DNA of 7,847 nt from Paracoccaceae bacterium. Lineage in GTDB: Bacteria > Pseudomonadota > Alphaproteobacteria > Rhodobacterales > Rhodobacteraceae. Of this stretch, positions 7,315 through 7,847 are shown one piece after another. The position numbers and the translations under genes are program-made. Position 1 is the first letter of the stretch. Each line of letters starts with the position of its first letter. The stretch is from the NCBI GenBank assembly GCA_018222665.1, contig JAAEZW010000075.1, forward strand, positions 1-7,847, written 5' to 3'. The notes under the pieces are model-generated. The model had not been told where the DNA came from, did not search any database, and worked only from the letters and a program-made list of their open reading frames with translations.

Positions 7315-7320
7315 TCCTTT
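7315..7320 (-). promoter_or_regulatory. Ribosome binding site that sets the ABC1 kinase start
   Basis: AAAGGA read on the minus strand lies six bases before the ATG at 7308. The alternative TTG at 7341 has no comparable sequence and would add eleven residues that contribute nothing to the ABC1 fold. Confidence 0.75.
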
Positions 7321-7340
7321 GGCCAAGGAACTAGGGCACA

Positions 7341-7370
7341 AAATAAACCCTGCAACCAGACATGTTCAGG
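7341..7370 (-). terminator. Weak candidate terminator after betC
   Basis: On the minus strand CCTG at 7370-7367 can pair with CAGG at 7352-7349, extended by AAC/GTT with a one-base bulge, and the stem is followed by a T-rich stretch (TTTATTT). The stem is short and the loop seven bases, so termination would be weak at best. It could equally be a structure in the leader of the kinase mRNA. Confidence 0.25.
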
Positions 7371-7372
7371 CT

Positions 7373-7378
7373 ATTATA
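7373..7378 (-). promoter_or_regulatory. Consensus -10 box upstream of the ABC1 kinase gene
   Basis: A perfect TATAAT is read on the minus strand, 64 bases before the kinase ATG and inside the short spacer after betC. No good TTGACA-like -35 stands 16-18 bases upstream; the region there reads like TAACCT. It suggests that the kinase gene can be transcribed independently of betC. Confidence 0.4.
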
Positions 7379-7396
7379 GACTTTGCCGAATTCAGG

Positions 7397-7847
7397 TTAC
7401 TCGCCGCGCGGAAAACGCTGACTTTCTTCTAGCACGTTCAAATCCATATGATTGCGCATAAAGCGCTCTGACGCTTTTTTCAGCGGTTGATAATCCCACG
7501 GATAATATTCACCATTGCGCAGGGCCTCATAGACAATCCAACGACGCGCCTGTGATCTGCGCACCTCTTCATCAAAACGCGCCAAATCCCATTTTGCATC
7601 GGCCAGCACACTGAATTTAGCGCGGATGTCGTCGAATTCGGGATTATCGATCAAGTTGACCAATTCATGGGGATCGTTTTCCAGATCGAACAATTGATCG
7701 GGGTCCAATGCACAGCGATTGAATTTATAGGGCCCACTGCGCAGCGACACCATAGGTGCATAACTGGCCTCGGCAGTGTATTCCATCGCGACGGGCGTTG
7801 TGCGCATCCCACCATTTGCAAGGGATAAAAGCGATTCGCCTTGGGTC
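7397..7847 (-). CDS. betC: Choline-sulfatase BetC (partial, C-terminal part)
   Basis: The last 149 codons of a sulfatase that hydrolyses choline-O-sulfate to choline and sulfate in the cytoplasm, feeding osmoprotectant synthesis or carbon and sulfur supply. The frame is open to the right edge, so the true start lies outside; the ATG at 7807 is internal. Visible are VSLRSGPYKFNRC (about 34-46 of this fragment) and DPDQLFDLENDPHELVNLID, the usual sulfatase C-terminal subdomain. The terminal block that marks choline sulfatases follows: WDLARFDEEVRRSQARRW, YYPWDYQPLKKASERFMRNHMDLNVLEE and the ending RFPRGE. The catalytic formylglycine motif and metal ligands are in the missing N-terminal part. 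The protein is usually about 500 residues. The downstream gene is the ABC1 kinase, not betA or betB, so any bet operon would have to lie upstream, beyond the right edge. Confidence 0.92.
   Translation of the reverse strand, partial: TQGESLLSLANGGMRTTPVAMEYTAEASYAPMVSLRSGPYKFNRCALDPDQLFDLENDPHELVNLIDNPEFDDIRAKFSVLADAKWDLARFDEEVRRSQARRWIVYEALRNGEYYPWDYQPLKKASERFMRNHMDLNVLEESQRFPRGE

Noticed and set aside
7309..7341. Longer ABC1 protein from TTG 7341
   Set aside because: ATG 7308 has a strong AAAGGA six bases upstream; the TTG has none.
7397..7807. A separate 136-residue gene starting at ATG 7807
   Set aside because: The frame stays open upstream to the edge, and the sequence is the C-terminal end of choline sulfatase, so the ATG is an internal Met.
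1..7847. tRNA, rRNA, CRISPR array, insertion sequence, phage or toxin-antitoxin genes
   Set aside because: No cloverleaf, regular direct repeats, transposase motifs or flanking inverted repeats were seen; almost all of the DNA is taken up by the six genes.

Overview
The window looks like chromosomal DNA from a marine alphaproteobacterium, most likely a Roseobacter-group member of the Rhodobacterales with moderate GC content. The basis is the gene set: a BetC choline-sulfatase tail, a pyrrolysine-free MttB-family methyltransferase, a dimethylglycine-dehydrogenase-like FAD/GcvT fusion and a GMC (choline-dehydrogenase-like) oxidoreductase. That mix is typical of bacteria that break down methylated osmolytes. 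The assignment comes from protein family resemblance read by eye, not from a search.

Layout, left to right. (1) Bases 1-1006, minus strand: the N-terminal 335 codons of a GMC oxidoreductase that runs off the left edge. (2) Bases 1007-1120: a divergent intergenic region with an AT-rich dyad. (3) Bases 1121-1885, plus strand: an IclR-family regulator. (4) Bases 1886-4318, minus strand: an 810-residue FAD oxidoreductase fused to a GcvT-type folate domain; its stop codon directly abuts the regulator's stop. (5) Bases 4319-4480: a second divergent intergenic region, with a 7+7 bp dyad. (6) Bases 4481-5980, plus strand: an MttB-family methyltransferase. (7) Bases 5977-7308, minus strand: an ABC1/COQ8-type atypical kinase whose stop overlaps that of the methyltransferase. 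(8) Bases 7309-7396: a spacer with a good -10 box for the kinase gene. (9) Bases 7397-7847, minus strand: the C-terminal part of betC, running off the right edge.

How the genes may work together (inference): BetC releases choline from choline-O-sulfate, a GMC enzyme could oxidise an alcohol such as choline, the MttB-family protein could take a methyl group from a quaternary amine onto a corrinoid protein, and the FAD/GcvT enzyme could oxidatively demethylate the resulting tertiary or secondary amine with tetrahydrofolate as one-carbon acceptor. The IclR regulator is placed to control the GMC gene and perhaps the methyltransferase/oxidoreductase pair. The corrinoid protein, its reactivase and any transporter are not in the window. 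The ABC1 kinase is probably a bystander linked to quinone metabolism. No RNA genes, CRISPR arrays, insertion sequences or phage genes were seen. The window reads as ordinary accessory catabolism with tightly packed genes, and I saw no clear sign of a new kind of system.
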